DNA of 64,000 nt from Typhlomys cinereus (Eukaryota; Chordata; Mammalia; Rodentia; Platacanthomyidae). The stretch spans positions 763,786-827,785 of the forward strand of contig JALPQD010000303.1 of NCBI GenBank assembly GCA_023101885.1. The letters are read 5' to 3'. Below, piece after piece: positions 1-11,160 of this stretch. Within the stretch, counting starts at the first letter, position 1, and each line of letters starts with the position of its first letter. The notes below the pieces were generated by a model, which was not told the origin of the DNA, ran no database searches, and saw only the letters and a list, made by a program, of their open reading frames with translations. Made by a program: the position numbers and the translations under genes.

Positions 1-274
1 AACTTGCAAAGGGCAAGAAACAGCTTTAACTTGGGCTTTTGGCCCCTGAAGGAATTTGGGTTTTCAAACCCGAACTTGCTGTATGGGGGTTTTCATGTCT
101 TCCACCATCCCAGTGCAAGTAACAAGGTTTTCCTTCACTAATATTCATCCTTCCCTTTCCATATCCAGAGCCTCATGACCACCAACACAGCTCTCTTCTA
201 TCAAGCAAACTGGTCTATCTTCTTTAAACTCAACTTCACCAAAGTCCTTGTTTCCTTCATCAGTAATTTGACCC

Positions 275-574
275 AGGGACTGGAGAGGTGGCTCAGAGGT
301 TAAGCCTCTGCCTTGTAGGCGGAAGGTCCTGAGTTCGGATCCTAGACCCCACATATAGTCGCCAGGAGGTAGCAGGGGTGGCCTGCGTTTCTGGTCCTGG
401 TAGGGCGGAACCTGTGAATCCCAAGGCAGAGAATCCCAAGGAGGAGGTGGAGGTGGAACCGTCCATGTTGGTTCCCGAATTCGTCCATGGTTCAACATAC
501 ACACATACACACACGCGCACACATGCATACATGCACAATTGAATAAATAATAAATAATAATAATAATAAAAAGA
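275..574 (+). mobile_element. B2-superfamily SINE (DIP-like)
   Basis: tRNA-like head with A box (TGGCTCAGAGGTTA) and B box (GAGTTCGGATCC), then a GC-rich body and a CA-rich tail ending in TAATAATAATAAA. It is flanked by imperfect direct repeats AATTTGACCCA / AATTTGGCCCA, which are target-site duplications inside the MaLR element. The same family occurs about nine more times in the window. The DIP name is from memory of rodent SINE families; the tRNA-derived SINE structure itself is visible. Confidence 0.8.
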
Positions 575-684
575 AATTTGGCCCAAACAATCCACAACTC
601 TCTCAGCACTAGCATTATCCAATTGGCCCACTAAACTCTGGAGAATGATATTTGTAATACACAAAGTGAAAATCTTCAAACATT

Positions 685-1047
685 CTGTAAGACTCAAAGA
701 GCTGAAGCCCAGCCTTCCGACAGGGAGCGGACCTCCACAGAGCATTCACAGACACGAGTTCGATGCAAAGGAAGAGGATTTTATTCCAGTGCGCTGGGAT
801 CGCTCCATACACGAGGGAGAGAGACCACCCCGAGCTCAAGAAGCATACACCTTTTATACTTTTTTGTAGGGAGGCTATGTAATGTTACAAAATAATTGGC
901 TAAAACACTTAACTTTAAATTGATTGGTTGCAAGTGGCAGTATCTGGCATAGCTGCAAGTACTACACCCCCCCTGAGACCTTGAAAGGGGGAGCATTTCC
1001 CAGAGCCCTGAGGGTGGGGGTATTTTTCTGGTGTCTGGCCTCACCAC
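685..1047 (-). mobile_element. solo LTR of an endogenous retrovirus, minus strand
   Basis: This block interrupts MaLR sequence and begins TGTAAGACTC and ends CACCACA on the plus strand, giving TG...CA ends. Read on the minus strand it has a TATA-like box (TATAAAAG, about 850-858), then a polyadenylation signal (AATAAA, about 779-786) about 70 bases downstream. This is the U3-R-U5 order of an LTR. No clear target-site repeat was found. The family is not recognised; the promoter layout suggests ERV1 or ERVK rather than MaLR. Confidence 0.55.
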
Positions 1048-1243
1048 ATGTACTAGACCTTTTTCCTGGAACCCTTGGGTTGGGGTGAGGTGAAGGGGTT
1101 CTGAGAATTGCTCACCACAATCTTGCCTGTCTTGAAAATTTCTTTTTCTACAATTTCAAACTTTCTCCAGCAAAACCATTCAAAAGCCACAAAATCCAGA
1201 TAGTCAGATTTATCAGCAACATCCCACTCCCGGTACCAAATTC

Positions 1244-1672
1244 TGTTGCAGTTCACCTGCATGGTTGCTAATAAATGACCATCAAATGACTTAAGGGAAC
1301 AAGGGATTTATTTTCTTACTGATAGTCTGGTTATAGTCTGTAGTCCAGCTTGATGGAAGAACATGCACCAACACCAGGCCATGGGAACTGGCCACACCAT
1401 CTCTACATAATGGGTGAGAGAGGGATGATCCTTACTTGCCAGACCAACATGTCTGGCCAAGTGTACAAGGATGCCAACTCTCTTAACCAGCTGTCTGTAT
1501 TTTATTCCATGACATAATCCCACCCACCATGGGCTGGGTCTACCCCATCAGCTAGACAACCTCCTGCAGGTCTGATGCTCTGGGCCTAACTCAGCCACTA
1601 ATTCTCTACAAATGTGCCCCGAGCTCAAACCCTCAACTGCCAAGTTGACACCTGTGCCCAACTATGACAACA
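1244..1672 (-). mobile_element. MaLR LTR (5' LTR of the minus-strand element)
   Basis: Reverse complement starts TGTTGTCATAGTTGGGCACA and ends GTGAACTGCAACA, with AATAAA near the 3' end. The same LTR family recurs at 26603-27029, 28576-29000, 34980-35392 and 42163-42560. TG...CA ends, length near 430 bp and the attached internal leader support a MaLR LTR. Confidence 0.8.
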
Positions 1673-2729
1673 TGTGTGCCAAAACACTCACAATAATAAC
1701 ACAATTAAAACAAAAAGAAAAGATTGCTATGTCCTGTTTTAGAATAAAGGCTATAAAAAAAAGAGATCTCATGTTATAATAAAAATTAACATTCATAAAT
1801 GTCACTGTCACTTGGGACGTCCATACTCACACTTTTTTTACATCTTTTACTTTCTTCTTGGGCACCTTTTCCTTAACCTTTATATCTTATATCTAAATAT
1901 CTTTAACAGCATTTTCAACTCTATTACAAACTGGCTAACCTGAAGTTTTTTGTCTAAGTCACAAATCTCAGCATGTCCTGATTGAAGGCCCTAAAAGATT
2001 TTTGGGAAATCCTCAAACTTTTGAGTGTCACAATGCAGAGCTCTGTCTCTGACGCCTCACAGCTGTTTTTTTTATAAGCTCACACCAAAATTCACCTGAA
2101 ACAATGTTTGTGACCATGTTCCCAAACTTTCTCCCTCCCCCTACTTACCATTCAGCTCTTCTCTGCTCTGGGATTGCTATTAGCTTTGATTTCTTTGCTT
2201 CTGCTTTTCTTTTCTGCCCCGTTGTCAATGAGTAGAGTACTACTATCCATGAAAATGGAAAGTGCACATCTCATTTCTAGGTCAGAGAGAATCACATTGG
2301 CTTACCCAAGGGGGTCTCCTCTTTTCCCTCCAAGAAAGCAACTTGAGATCCAGTGGGAAAATTACTTTGAAAGCTAAAGCAGCATATTCTTTATGCAAAA
2401 CACAATAGGAATGTGCAGATGACTTCCTTGTGGCCATCCATCACTTGGAAGACCAGAGTCTGCTGGGTAATCATAGCCTCTAGTGCAAACAGCATTAGCG
2501 GATTATCTGCTGACCTTTGCAGAGGTTGGGAGAAGCTTGGTTGGGCAATTTAATGTACTGTCCAACTGGATATAAATTGAAGCAACATATTTAGATGAAC
2601 TCCCTGAACACACGTATCCCTTATAAAATTAACTTGAATTCTTGTATTCCTATCCTGTCCTTGCCACCTCCCCCCTTTTTTAAATCAAATAAATGCTTCC
2701 TACAGATTCCATGAAGTTGCTACAGTCCC
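1673..2729. other. unclassified non-coding sequence
   Basis: AT-rich sequence with no repeat family I can name and no convincing gene. A 67-codon frame at 2174-2377 begins with a hydrophobic run but lacks any recognised domain or splice context. Confidence 0.4.
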
Positions 2730-4303
2730 TTTCTGGAAACCCTTGGGTTTCTCAGACCAAACTAAAAATTATGGGATCTGAGTAATGCTAGAATTCCCAT
2801 CCCTTTATATGCAGGGCATAGTTTATGCTTGGTGACCACTGTCCCCTAGTGGCCAGTTAGCACTTGCACATCTCCATCACTGACCACACTTCCTGGACTG
2901 GACAGAAGACTGGGCTATCACCTTACAAGTCCTTTCCTCATCAGCCCACCTACCAATGCTGAGACTTTAAAACCCACTTTCCCTTCTTATCCAGGCCTTT
3001 CTCTCCCTTTTCCCTCTGTTGACCGGGTGATTCTGGAACTCCAGTAAACTATCTAATCCGTAATGTGGTTCATTTGGGGGGGGGCAAATACCTTACATTT
3101 GTGGTGCTGTGACTCACCAAAGTACTTGCAACCCGCCTGGGAAAACACCCCTGTCCATCTTCCTGACCTTGCTTGGGTCCAGACGCCAACATAACCGCTG
3201 TTCCCAGACCGTGCCCCCCTTTTCCTGACCTCTACATCCAACCTCAGGTTAATCAAATTTCTCTCTCAATCTCTCTCTCTCTCTCCATCTGTCTTTTTCC
3301 ATCTGTCTTTCTACTTCCCCCTTTCCTTACTCTTGTGGGTCTGGGTGAGCCTTTCTTATTTCTTGCCTGTCACTTCCTGAATGTCCACCAGGAAACGGTA
3401 TAGCCAGCCAGATCCTGGCAAATCTCCATTTTCCTTCTCCATTTATTTGATCCTGGCTCATTTTGAGGTGCGCTGAGCCCCCTCCCCTCCATGGGCACCC
3501 CATTTAAAGTGACTATCTCATCCTTTGTCTCAAAAGCCATGCTGCATGCCGTCATTTCATTCCCTGTAGTCCTCAGGGCCTAGACTCATTGCGAAGGAGG
3601 GACGCCTTCAGGTTTGAGTTCTTGTCTTTTTGGTTTTGGCTTTTCCCCTGCATGTTCTGGATGCCTGTACACTGCGGATAAAGCTAGGGGCTCCTGGGGG
3701 CCTTATTTTCTTTTCTTCTCTCTCCCTCTTTAACCTTCTGCTCCACTCCACCTCCTCTGGAATGAGTACCTCCCACTCTACTCTCAAGCCTTCTACTCCC
3801 CTTGCCTGCCTCCTAAAATCTCTTAAGCCTCTTGGCTTCCAAAGGATCATGGAACCTTAATGGGTCATTTTTTATTGTAACTCAATTTGGCTTCATTATC
3901 CCTTGGACCACCAGCATTACTGGCTGCAAGGCTGCACATTGGATTTTCAAATTTGTAAGGACCTTTTGTCACCACCAAAGTAGGTGGTTGAACCCGCCCT
4001 ACATCCAAGCTTTTTTGTCCTCCCTGTCCTTTAGCTGTCACCTTCTGCCCCCTCCTTAGAGTCTCCTAACCCTTCCTCTTCCTCTCCATCTTGGAGACTA
4101 CAATTCCTGGACTGGGGTATCACCTTGCAAGAGGACAAGACTTTACCCAGACCCTGCCCCATAGTCCCCCTACCAACCCTGTGGCTTAAACCTTCACCTA
4201 GACCTTTCTCAGATTTTCTCATGATGGGCCCTGCTATTCAGGAGCTACATTAAACTTGCATCTAGTAAATGGTGTGGTGCATTTTGGGGGGCAAATACCT
4301 TAC
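2730..4303 (+). mobile_element. deleted ERV1-like provirus with two LTR ends
   Basis: Two related segments lie in direct orientation. 2895-3097 and 4100-4303 share a CCTGGACTGG start, a GGGCAAATACCTTA end and similar order between. They read as the ends of 5' and 3' LTRs. The 5' copy is followed at once by a primer-binding-like site (3102-3115). The interior (about 3100-4090) is only 1 kb, so most of gag, all of pol and env are missing. A broken frame at about 3760-4060 resembles the N-terminal part of a gammaretroviral gag by general composition and short local similarity. The 5' limit of the first LTR is uncertain. Confidence 0.5.
3102..3115 (+). promoter_or_regulatory. retroviral primer-binding site, tRNA-His-like
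   Basis: TGGTGCTGTGACTC lies five bases after the LTR end (TTACA at 3093-3097). It differs by one base from the known tRNA-His-type site, TGGTGCCGTGACTC. Such sites prime minus-strand DNA synthesis in the ERV1 groups that use tRNA-His. The position right after an LTR end strengthens the call. Confidence 0.55.
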
Positions 4304-4924
4304 GAGTAAACCATTGCTCTCACATCCTGGGAAAGAGCAAGCACAGCAAAGGCCAATTTAAAATCTTAGGGCGATCTTGTCCTTCTTTCTGTTTCCTATA
4401 CATATTTGCCACAGCTCCTCTCTCCCCTTCCTGGGAGGCTTATAGCACAGATAAAGGGAACTCTGCAGTGTTCTTTCCATATAATGTTTAGAAGAAGGAA
4501 ATGGCTTCCATTATACATGGGGTCAAAATAGATAAATTTCATCTCAATGTGTTCTCATTTCATGAGGAATTAAAACCTAGCTATGATGTGTATTTATGGC
4601 TTTAAACATTTTCCAATTTTTCCCTAAACAGACTTATAGCTCTATGTGAGGTATGGGGGATTCAACAGGATATTATCTCAGTAATCTATATTTCTATCCC
4701 TTTCCTCTCCTTTTTCTTTTATAAATACATGTAAGCAACAATAAGGATATTTTTCTCTGTTGCTTTACTCTAAAGCATTCTATTATTAAATACCTTATTT
4801 TAATATTATTTTATTTTTAATTAATTATTAACAAACAACAAGGTTTATATCTTTACCCTGACCTTCCCCACCCTCTTCACTCCTTCCCACCCTCCCCAAC
4901 AACACACCTTTCTTTCTTTCTTTT
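4304..4924. other. unclassified AT-rich sequence, possible L1 3' scrap at its end
   Basis: No gene seen. The last 120 bases (about 4800-4920) pass from TTTTATTTTTAATTAATTA into a pyrimidine-rich stretch, like the reversed 3' ends of the LINE-1 copies elsewhere in the window. It is too short to be sure. Confidence 0.3.
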
Positions 4925-5220
4925 TTAAAGGGAGAAAAGGAAGATTTATTTAGATTATGGTTCCAGGTTCCAGAGGGCAGAAAAGTGAAAAAGGTATGGA
5001 CAGAAGCTGGAGAAGGCCTAAGTCACTGCAAGACATCATGGAGGTTAAGAGCTACTAAACTGCAAGCTCAAGAGCAGACTCATTCAAGGACGACACGGTC
5101 AACTAACCTCCAAGCCTGCTCCCCCTCCCCTTGACTGCCTTCCTCCAGCAAGGGTCCGCCTCCTAAAGGTGCCATGGCTTTCCCAAACAACTAGATCCAA
5201 ACACATTTCAAACCATGATA
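4925..5220 (-). mobile_element. MaLR/MLT-type LTR fragment
   Basis: Reverse complement begins TATCATGGTTTGAAATGTGT and continues through a GGCACCTTTAGGAGGCGGA block. This parallels the LTR at 62879-63234 (TGTCATAGTTTGAATGTGTT, then GGCACCTTTAGAAGGTGGA). The 3' part fades near 4925, so it is truncated. Confidence 0.55.
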
Positions 5221-5914
5221 ACCAGTTTCTCTAATTTTCTTTAGATTTATACCATTTACACTAAGCAACTGTTCTTCTTTAGTGGAGATCAGTTCTTCTC
5301 CACTTGTTGAACTTAATTCAAAATGTATTCATAATATTAAAAAGTTTCGTTAAGCCCAAAGGGAAGACAGAAGCCCCATTCCCAGACTTCCTAAGCAATA
5401 TGATTCAGATACAAAAGATGTCTACTTGCTCAAGAGATGAAAATCTCCTATTTACTTTTCTTCATTTGTCACCTTTGGAATGTTTTCCAATGCCTATGTT
5501 GGAAGAGTGTCTCAGTACCATCTTTATTACATTAGCAGTTTCTCATTAGCTTTCAGTCTTCTCTTGTTATTAGCAATTTTTCCTATCTTCAAAGCAGATT
5601 TATGGGTTTTCTCTCCCCTTAGACTCACGAGATAGGAGAATCGTGACTATGTGGAGATTCTTGACTTTTTCAAGGTTCTACCTAGCTTGCCTGTCTGAGT
5701 AAAATTGCTCCAGCATTGATTGGGAATCCTAGTTGCTCTTTCAGAACTAGGAATAAAAGGCAATGGGTCTAGCTTTATCTCTAGGGACATATATTACTAA
5801 CCTCTTGCTAGGAATTCATTTTCCTCCCCATTTTAATTTTTTTTTCCTATTTCTAAAATCATTGTTTTATTATATTTCTACATTTTGAAAGTATAAATTT
5901 GTTTGGCTTATTTA
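5221..5914. other. unclassified non-coding sequence
   Basis: No repeat family or gene recognised. An 81-codon frame (5304-5549) has no recognisable domain. Confidence 0.35.
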
Positions 5915-6403
5915 GACCAGCCTTTTTTTTATACATTTTTTATTATTATTTCCACTCCCATTTTTATTTTTTCTACTTTTACAAGCATATTGAGCATTCA
6001 TCCCAGCTTCCCTCCCTCTCCCTTCCCTCCCATCTCCTTCCTTCCCTTCACCATTCCCTCCCACTCTGGTGGTCACCTGCTGCCATGGTGATTTATATTG
6101 CAACTTACAGATCTCTTGCTGTTGATGGGGCTTGTGTTTATTTCTCTCTTCCAGCAGCTTCTACAGTGTTCCTTGGCACTGTGTACGCTGTCCAGCAAGG
6201 AGAAAGTCTGTAGACCAGTTCCAGTTGTTCCACACACCTTGTCACCACCTTCCCCTCCCTTCATCCATCCAGTTCACCCTGTCCCACCCAAACTCCCACC
6301 CCCATCTCTCTGTTTGTAACACAGACTCTTTTTAGGGTACCTGTGTTGATAAGGGAGTCAATTTTTTGTTGAACTTTATGTTGTCCTTCAGTGGCTAAAG
6401 TCT
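5915..6403 (-). mobile_element. old LINE-1 3' end, minus strand
   Basis: Starts with T-rich sequence and a CT-rich tract (6005-6070), the reverse of a purine-rich L1 3' UTR and poly(A) end. The same layout is seen at 7380, 17515, 19070 and 59520. It is cut at 6403 by a solo LTR. More L1 sequence follows that LTR. Confidence 0.5.
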
Positions 6404-6905
6404 TGTGTGGGAAGATGCGGCACTATGGATTCAGGGAGGTCTTAGGCCCGGCTGGTGAATCCAGGAAGTCTGGCTACAGACAAGCCTGAATAAGGACCAT
6501 ACAGGCAGAGGGATGGACAACCAATGGGTGGAGGGAGAACAACCAATGGGAAGGAGGGATGAAAAACCAATGGGAAGCGGCCATCTAACATGGACACCCA
6601 GTAAACAGCTAAATGATTGGTTGGCTGCTCTCCCCCTCCCCTGAGCAGAGGGATGGTCACACCTGATTGGACCCTGACCCTATATAAGCCCAAACACTTC
6701 CTGAGTAAAGTTGAGTCTGCAGCCAACTCGTCTGTGTGTTGCTTCTCCCCTGAATCCCGGGGTCTGGGTGGTGAACCCATTATAGCCTTGCCCATTCGCC
6801 TCGTGCCTACGAGCCTCCGCCATTTCCCCTCTTCCCCCGGGCTGGCCCGGCAGGAGATTCGGAAACAGGGAGATTCCTCTTCCTTTGTCCAGAACTTGCC
6901 TTCAG
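6404..6905 (+). mobile_element. solo LTR with repeated CCAAT boxes
   Basis: Begins TGTGTGGGAAGATGCGG. It contains three direct ACCAATGGG boxes (about 6520-6580), two inverted ones (TGATTGG at about 6614 and 6664), a TATA box (CTATATAAG, about 6680) and a polyadenylation-like AGTAAA (about 6703). A CpG-rich U5-like stretch follows. This is the order of a retroviral U3-R-U5. The 3' end is uncertain and I saw no clear target-site repeat. It sits inside L1 3' sequence, so it inserted later than that L1. Confidence 0.6.
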
Positions 6906-7379
6906 ACCTCTCTGAGAGCAGGTTTTTTGTTTTTTTTTTTTTAAGATCCTTCTTAGTCCTTGGAGGAATGTTGGCAAGTCATTCATTATGTAGATCTTAT
7001 GGTAGAAGTTCATATTCCCTTGACCTTCTAGGTATAGTAGTCATGTTTTGGTTGGAGTGTGTTGGTCAGGACATAGTACCTCATTTTGTCTTTAGGCTCT
7101 TACATTCTTACCACCCCCTCTTTCCCCAGGTTCCACGAACCTTGCTGTGGGATAAGATTTTGAGGGACTGATTAGGGTTGAGTATTCCAGATTTGCTGAT
7201 ATTCTGCCTCATTAGTTCCATTGTAAAAGGGTGCAACTTGGTTGAGCTCTGAGGGCTTTTCTTATCTAAGGGTTTAAGTTGAGCTTGAGTACCTTTCTGT
7301 CTTTCACGGTAATATGTGTTTCTTGAAGGCAGCAAATTGATGGATTATGATTTTCTTTTGAACTTGTATCTTTTGTTTT
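6906..7379 (-). mobile_element. LINE-1 fragments, minus strand
   Basis: 7085-7170 parallels the L1 3' UTR at 7845-7910 (TCTTTAGGCTCTT...CCCTCTTTCC...GGTTCC). 7300-7350 parallels a region near the start of ORF2 in the L1 at 23380-23450 (ATGTGTTTCTTGAAGGCAGCA). The two pieces are not adjacent in an intact L1, so this is a deleted or recombined fragment. Confidence 0.5.
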
Positions 7380-8395
7380 CTGTTTCTTTTTTTTCCTCCC
7401 ACGTTTTATTTTTTTCCTAATCATTCAAGTTCAATAAGTACCCTCATCCTCTCCCTCCCTTCTCTCTCCTGTGGGTCCCCCATTGCACTCCTCTGCCTTC
7501 CCCCTTCTTTTCACCCCCTTACTCCCATTCCCCACCTTTCTCCCTTCCATCCTTAGAGCATCCATTTATATGAATGCCAAACCTACCTCTGAGTCCTCCA
7601 CCCTAGTGAGGGTTCAGGACTCAGTGGCATAGCCTGGAGCCCCTTCTTGGGCTCCCTCTTAGCATGGGAACTCTATTATGACTGTTTAATCCCTTGCATC
7701 TAAGGGAAGGCCTGAAGCCTTCTCTCCTGTGATCATGCTAGACTTTGAGGGGTTGTTGACATGTCAGCCATTGTGCAGGTCAGGCAAAGTCCAATCCTGA
7801 CTGCTGCAGCCCTAACTTGTGTGGAATATCGTTGGTCCTCCCCATCTTTAGGCTCTTGGCTCTTGCCACCCTTTCTTCCACAAGGTTCCCTGAGCTTTAG
7901 GATGGTGTGATATTTGGCTGGTCTGGTTCCAGGTGAATAATGTAGGGTCTTTGGTTTTCTGAATTATGGTTTTTGTTGTTTTCAGTTTTGCTTTTCCTGC
8001 ACAACTCTTGGCTGCATTCTGATTGGTTTCGAAGGTCACCTCCTAACCAAAGATAAAAGACTGTTTAAATGAAGATCTTAATATAAAAGAAGACTCAAAG
8101 GTAGATGGAAAAATAGGAGTAGGACACAGCGGGGGAGGGGGGTCAGCATCCAATTTGCCAGATGGTTACCGTCTGTCTGCCAGTCCATATAGCCTCCCTT
8201 GGTGAGATCAAATCTATTCAGTCCCAAGTGACCAAGAAGGGAAGTAAGAGTGAGCTGCACCAAATGTCTCACTACTTACATGTAATACATGACCGTGGCC
8301 TATTTTTTCTACTGAAACTTAAGCGCCTATCTCCTTTTTTTGGAGGACCTCATTCCCAGTCCTTCCTGTTTATAATCCTTTGAGACTACAGTGGG
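7380..8395 (-). mobile_element. LINE-1 3' UTR, minus strand (element L1-B)
   Basis: Starts with the reversed poly(A) end (TTTTTTCCTCCCACGTTTTA) and a CT-rich tract, then runs through sequence shared with 17600-18530, 19110-19990 and the reverse of 37090-37990. These are four copies of the same L1 3' UTR family. It leads straight into ORF2. Confidence 0.75.
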
Positions 8396-11160
8396 TATTA
8401 CAGAGATTTACATTTGAAAATATCATTAAGTGGATTTGGAACTAGGATCCATCTATTAAGAAGTACATACGGTGTCTAACTTTCTGTATCTGGGATACTT
8501 CATTCAATATAAGTTTTTCTAATTCTATCCATTTCCTGGAAAATTGTATTAATTCATCTTTTTTGATGTTTAGTATTCCATTGTGTAAATGTACCACATT
8601 TTCCTTATCCATTCATCAACTATTGGGCATTTGGGTTGATTCCATGATTTTGCTATTATAAATAGTGCTGCAATGAACATGGTTGTGCTTGTGTAACTGT
8701 AGTGAATTGCTGCATTATATAGCAGATTATTCTCAGTAATGGTATAGCAGGGTCATATAGCATTTCAATCTTTACCTGTTTTAGAAATTGCCATACTGAC
8801 CACCAGAGTAGTTGTATAAGCCTGCATTCCCACCTGTAAGGTATGGGAGTTCCCTTCTTTCCACATCCTCTCCAGCATTTGGTGTTGTTTGTATTGTGGA
8901 TTTTTGCCATCCTGACCAGGGTGAGATGATATCTTGGGGTAATTTGCATTTCTTGATGGCTAGGGATATAGAGCATTTTTTAAGATATTTGTTAGAAATT
9001 TCAATCTCATTCCTGGAAAAGTTTCTTTTGAGTTCGTAGGCCCATTTTATAATTGGGCTATTTATCTCCTTGGTGTGTAATTTTTTAAGTTCTTTGTGTA
9101 CTCTGGATAATAGAGCTCTTTCAAATATGTGGTTAGTGAAGATCTTCTCCCATTCTGTGGGTTGCCTTTTTGCTCAGTTTACAATCTCTTTAGATAAACA
9201 GAAGCTCTTTAATTTCATAAGATGCCATTTATTGAGTGCCGGTTCTAGTGCCTATGCTATTGGATGTCTGTTTAGGAACTGTTGGCCTAGCCCAATCAGC
9301 TTGAGGGAGTTCCCTACCCTTTCAACTAGGGTTTTTTATAATTTCTGGCCTAATATTAAGGTCCTTGACCCATTTGAAATTTATTTTTGTGCATGTTGAC
9401 AAGTACGCGTCTAGTTTTAAACTTCTGCATGTGGACATCCAGTTTTGTTAGCACCATTTGTTGAAGATGCTATTCTTTTTCCATTGCATTTTTTTGGACC
9501 CTTTGTCAAAGATCAAATGGCTATAATTTTGAGGGCTTATATCTGGGTCTTCCACCCTTATCCATTGATCTGCACGTCTATTTTGGAGCCAGTACCAGGC
9601 TGTTTTTATTAGTATAGATATGTAGTATAGATTAAGGTTTGGTATGGTAATACCTCCAGCAGTGTTTTTGTTATTCAGGATTGTTTTTGCTATTCTGTGC
9701 CTTTCGTAGTTCCATACGATTGTTTGGTTAATTTCTTTAAAGAATTGCTTGGGGATTTTGATTGGTATAGCATTGAATCTGTGTATTGCTTTTGATAGGA
9801 TGGTCATTTTTATGATGTTGATTCTGCTGATCCAGGAATATGGGAGGTCTTCCCACTTCTGGTGTCTTCTGTAATTTCTTTCTTTACGGTTTTAAAGTTT
9901 TCATTATAAAGGTCTCTCACTTTTTTGGTTAGATTTATATCAAAGTATTTAAATTTTTAAGAGGTTATGAGATTGTTTCTCTTAGGACCTTTTCACTTTT
10001 TTCATCCTTGGTATATAGGAAGGCCACTGATTTTGCACATTTATTTTGTAACCTGCCACTCTGCTGAACTTTTGTATTAGTTCCAGGAGTTTCCTGGTGG
10101 GGTATTTAGGATCACTCAGGTATATGATCAGGTCATCTGCAAATAGAGATATCTTGACTTCTTCCTTTCTGATTTAAATCCCTTTTATCTCCCTTTCTTG
10201 TCTTAAGGCTCTAGCTAAGACTTCAAGTACAATATTGAATAGAAGTGGTGAGAGTGGACAGCCTTGTCTAGTTCCTGATCGAAGTGGAAATGCTTTAAGT
10301 TTTTCCCCATTGAGTATAATCCTTGCTGTTGGCTTGTTGTATACAGCTTTTATTATGTTGATAAAGGTTCCATTCCAATTATCTCTAGGGTTGTGCTCAT
10401 AAAAGGATGTTGGATCTTGTCAAAAGCTTTTTCTGCATCTCTCAAGAGTATCATGTGGTCTTGGATTTTGGACTGGTTTATATGGTGAATTACATTTATT
10501 GATTTGTGTATGTTGAACCAACCTTGAGTGTCTGGGATAAAACCTACTTGATCCCTGTGAATGATCTTTTTGATATGTTTTTGATTCCAATTTGCTACGA
10601 TTTTGTTGAGAGTCTTTGTGCCTGTGTTCATCAAAGAGATTGGCCTATAATTTTCTTTTTTAAGTGTATCTTTATTAGGTTTTGGAATTAGTATGATATT
10701 AGCTTCGTAGAAAGAATTTGGAAGTGTCCCTTTCTTTGATATTTTATAGAACAGTTTAAGGAATATTGATGTTAGCTGTTCTTTAAATGGTAGAATTCTG
10801 TGCTGAATCCATCTGGTCTAGAACATTTTTTGGTGGGAAGACTCGAAATTACTTCATAGATTTCCTCATTTGTTATAGGACTATTTAAATAACTCAAAAC
10901 TTCCTGATTCAATTTAGGTAAGTTGTGCTTACTCAGGAATTTATCCATTTCTTTTGTGTTATCAAATTTCATGGAGTATAAGTTTTTGAAATATGACCTT
11001 ATAATTCTCTGAATTTCTTGGGTATCAGTTGTGATAACTCCATTTTCATGAAGAGCAGGGAGTCCGCAGGAGAACTTGGTTGTTCGTTTTTTAAAATGGT
11101 TTTCCAGGGCTCCTGTGTGTTTCATTTACTCACATTTTTCAATTTATCATCTTCTTTGAT
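8396..11160 (-). pseudogene. LINE-1 ORF2 remnant (reverse transcriptase and C-terminal part)
   Basis: Minus-strand frames at 8656-8976, 9448-9807, 10353-10634 and 10772-11125 together give the C-terminal domain and much of the reverse transcriptase of an L1 ORF2 protein. The F-A-D-D catalytic motif is readable at 10132-10143. Frameshifts and stops separate the frames, so no full protein is made. The endonuclease half is absent: RT sequence stops near 11160 and joins ORF1/5' sequence directly. Confidence 0.85.

Larger units (their letters stand above)
1..1243 (-). mobile_element. MaLR (ERVL-type) internal region, minus strand, 3' part off window
   Basis: Reverse complement of the sequence matches the internal part of the complete MaLR element at 27030-28575. 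Matching stretches include the segment just inside the LTR (1150-1243 against 27030-27120) and 120-270 against 27230-27420. The junction with the LTR reads like the MaLR pattern of LTR followed by a GGTACC-containing leader. MaLR internal sequence is not known to code for protein, and the frames here are broken. It is interrupted by a SINE (275-574) and a solo LTR (685-1047). The 3' end lies beyond base 1. Confidence 0.75.

Noticed and set aside
275..350. tRNA-like A and B boxes
   Set aside because: They are the head of a dispersed SINE, not a tRNA gene: no cloverleaf with acceptor stem, and many copies share the same body and tail.
6617..7171. 184-codon plus-strand open frame
   Set aside because: It spans an LTR and then reversed L1 sequence, two unrelated elements, so it is a chance frame.
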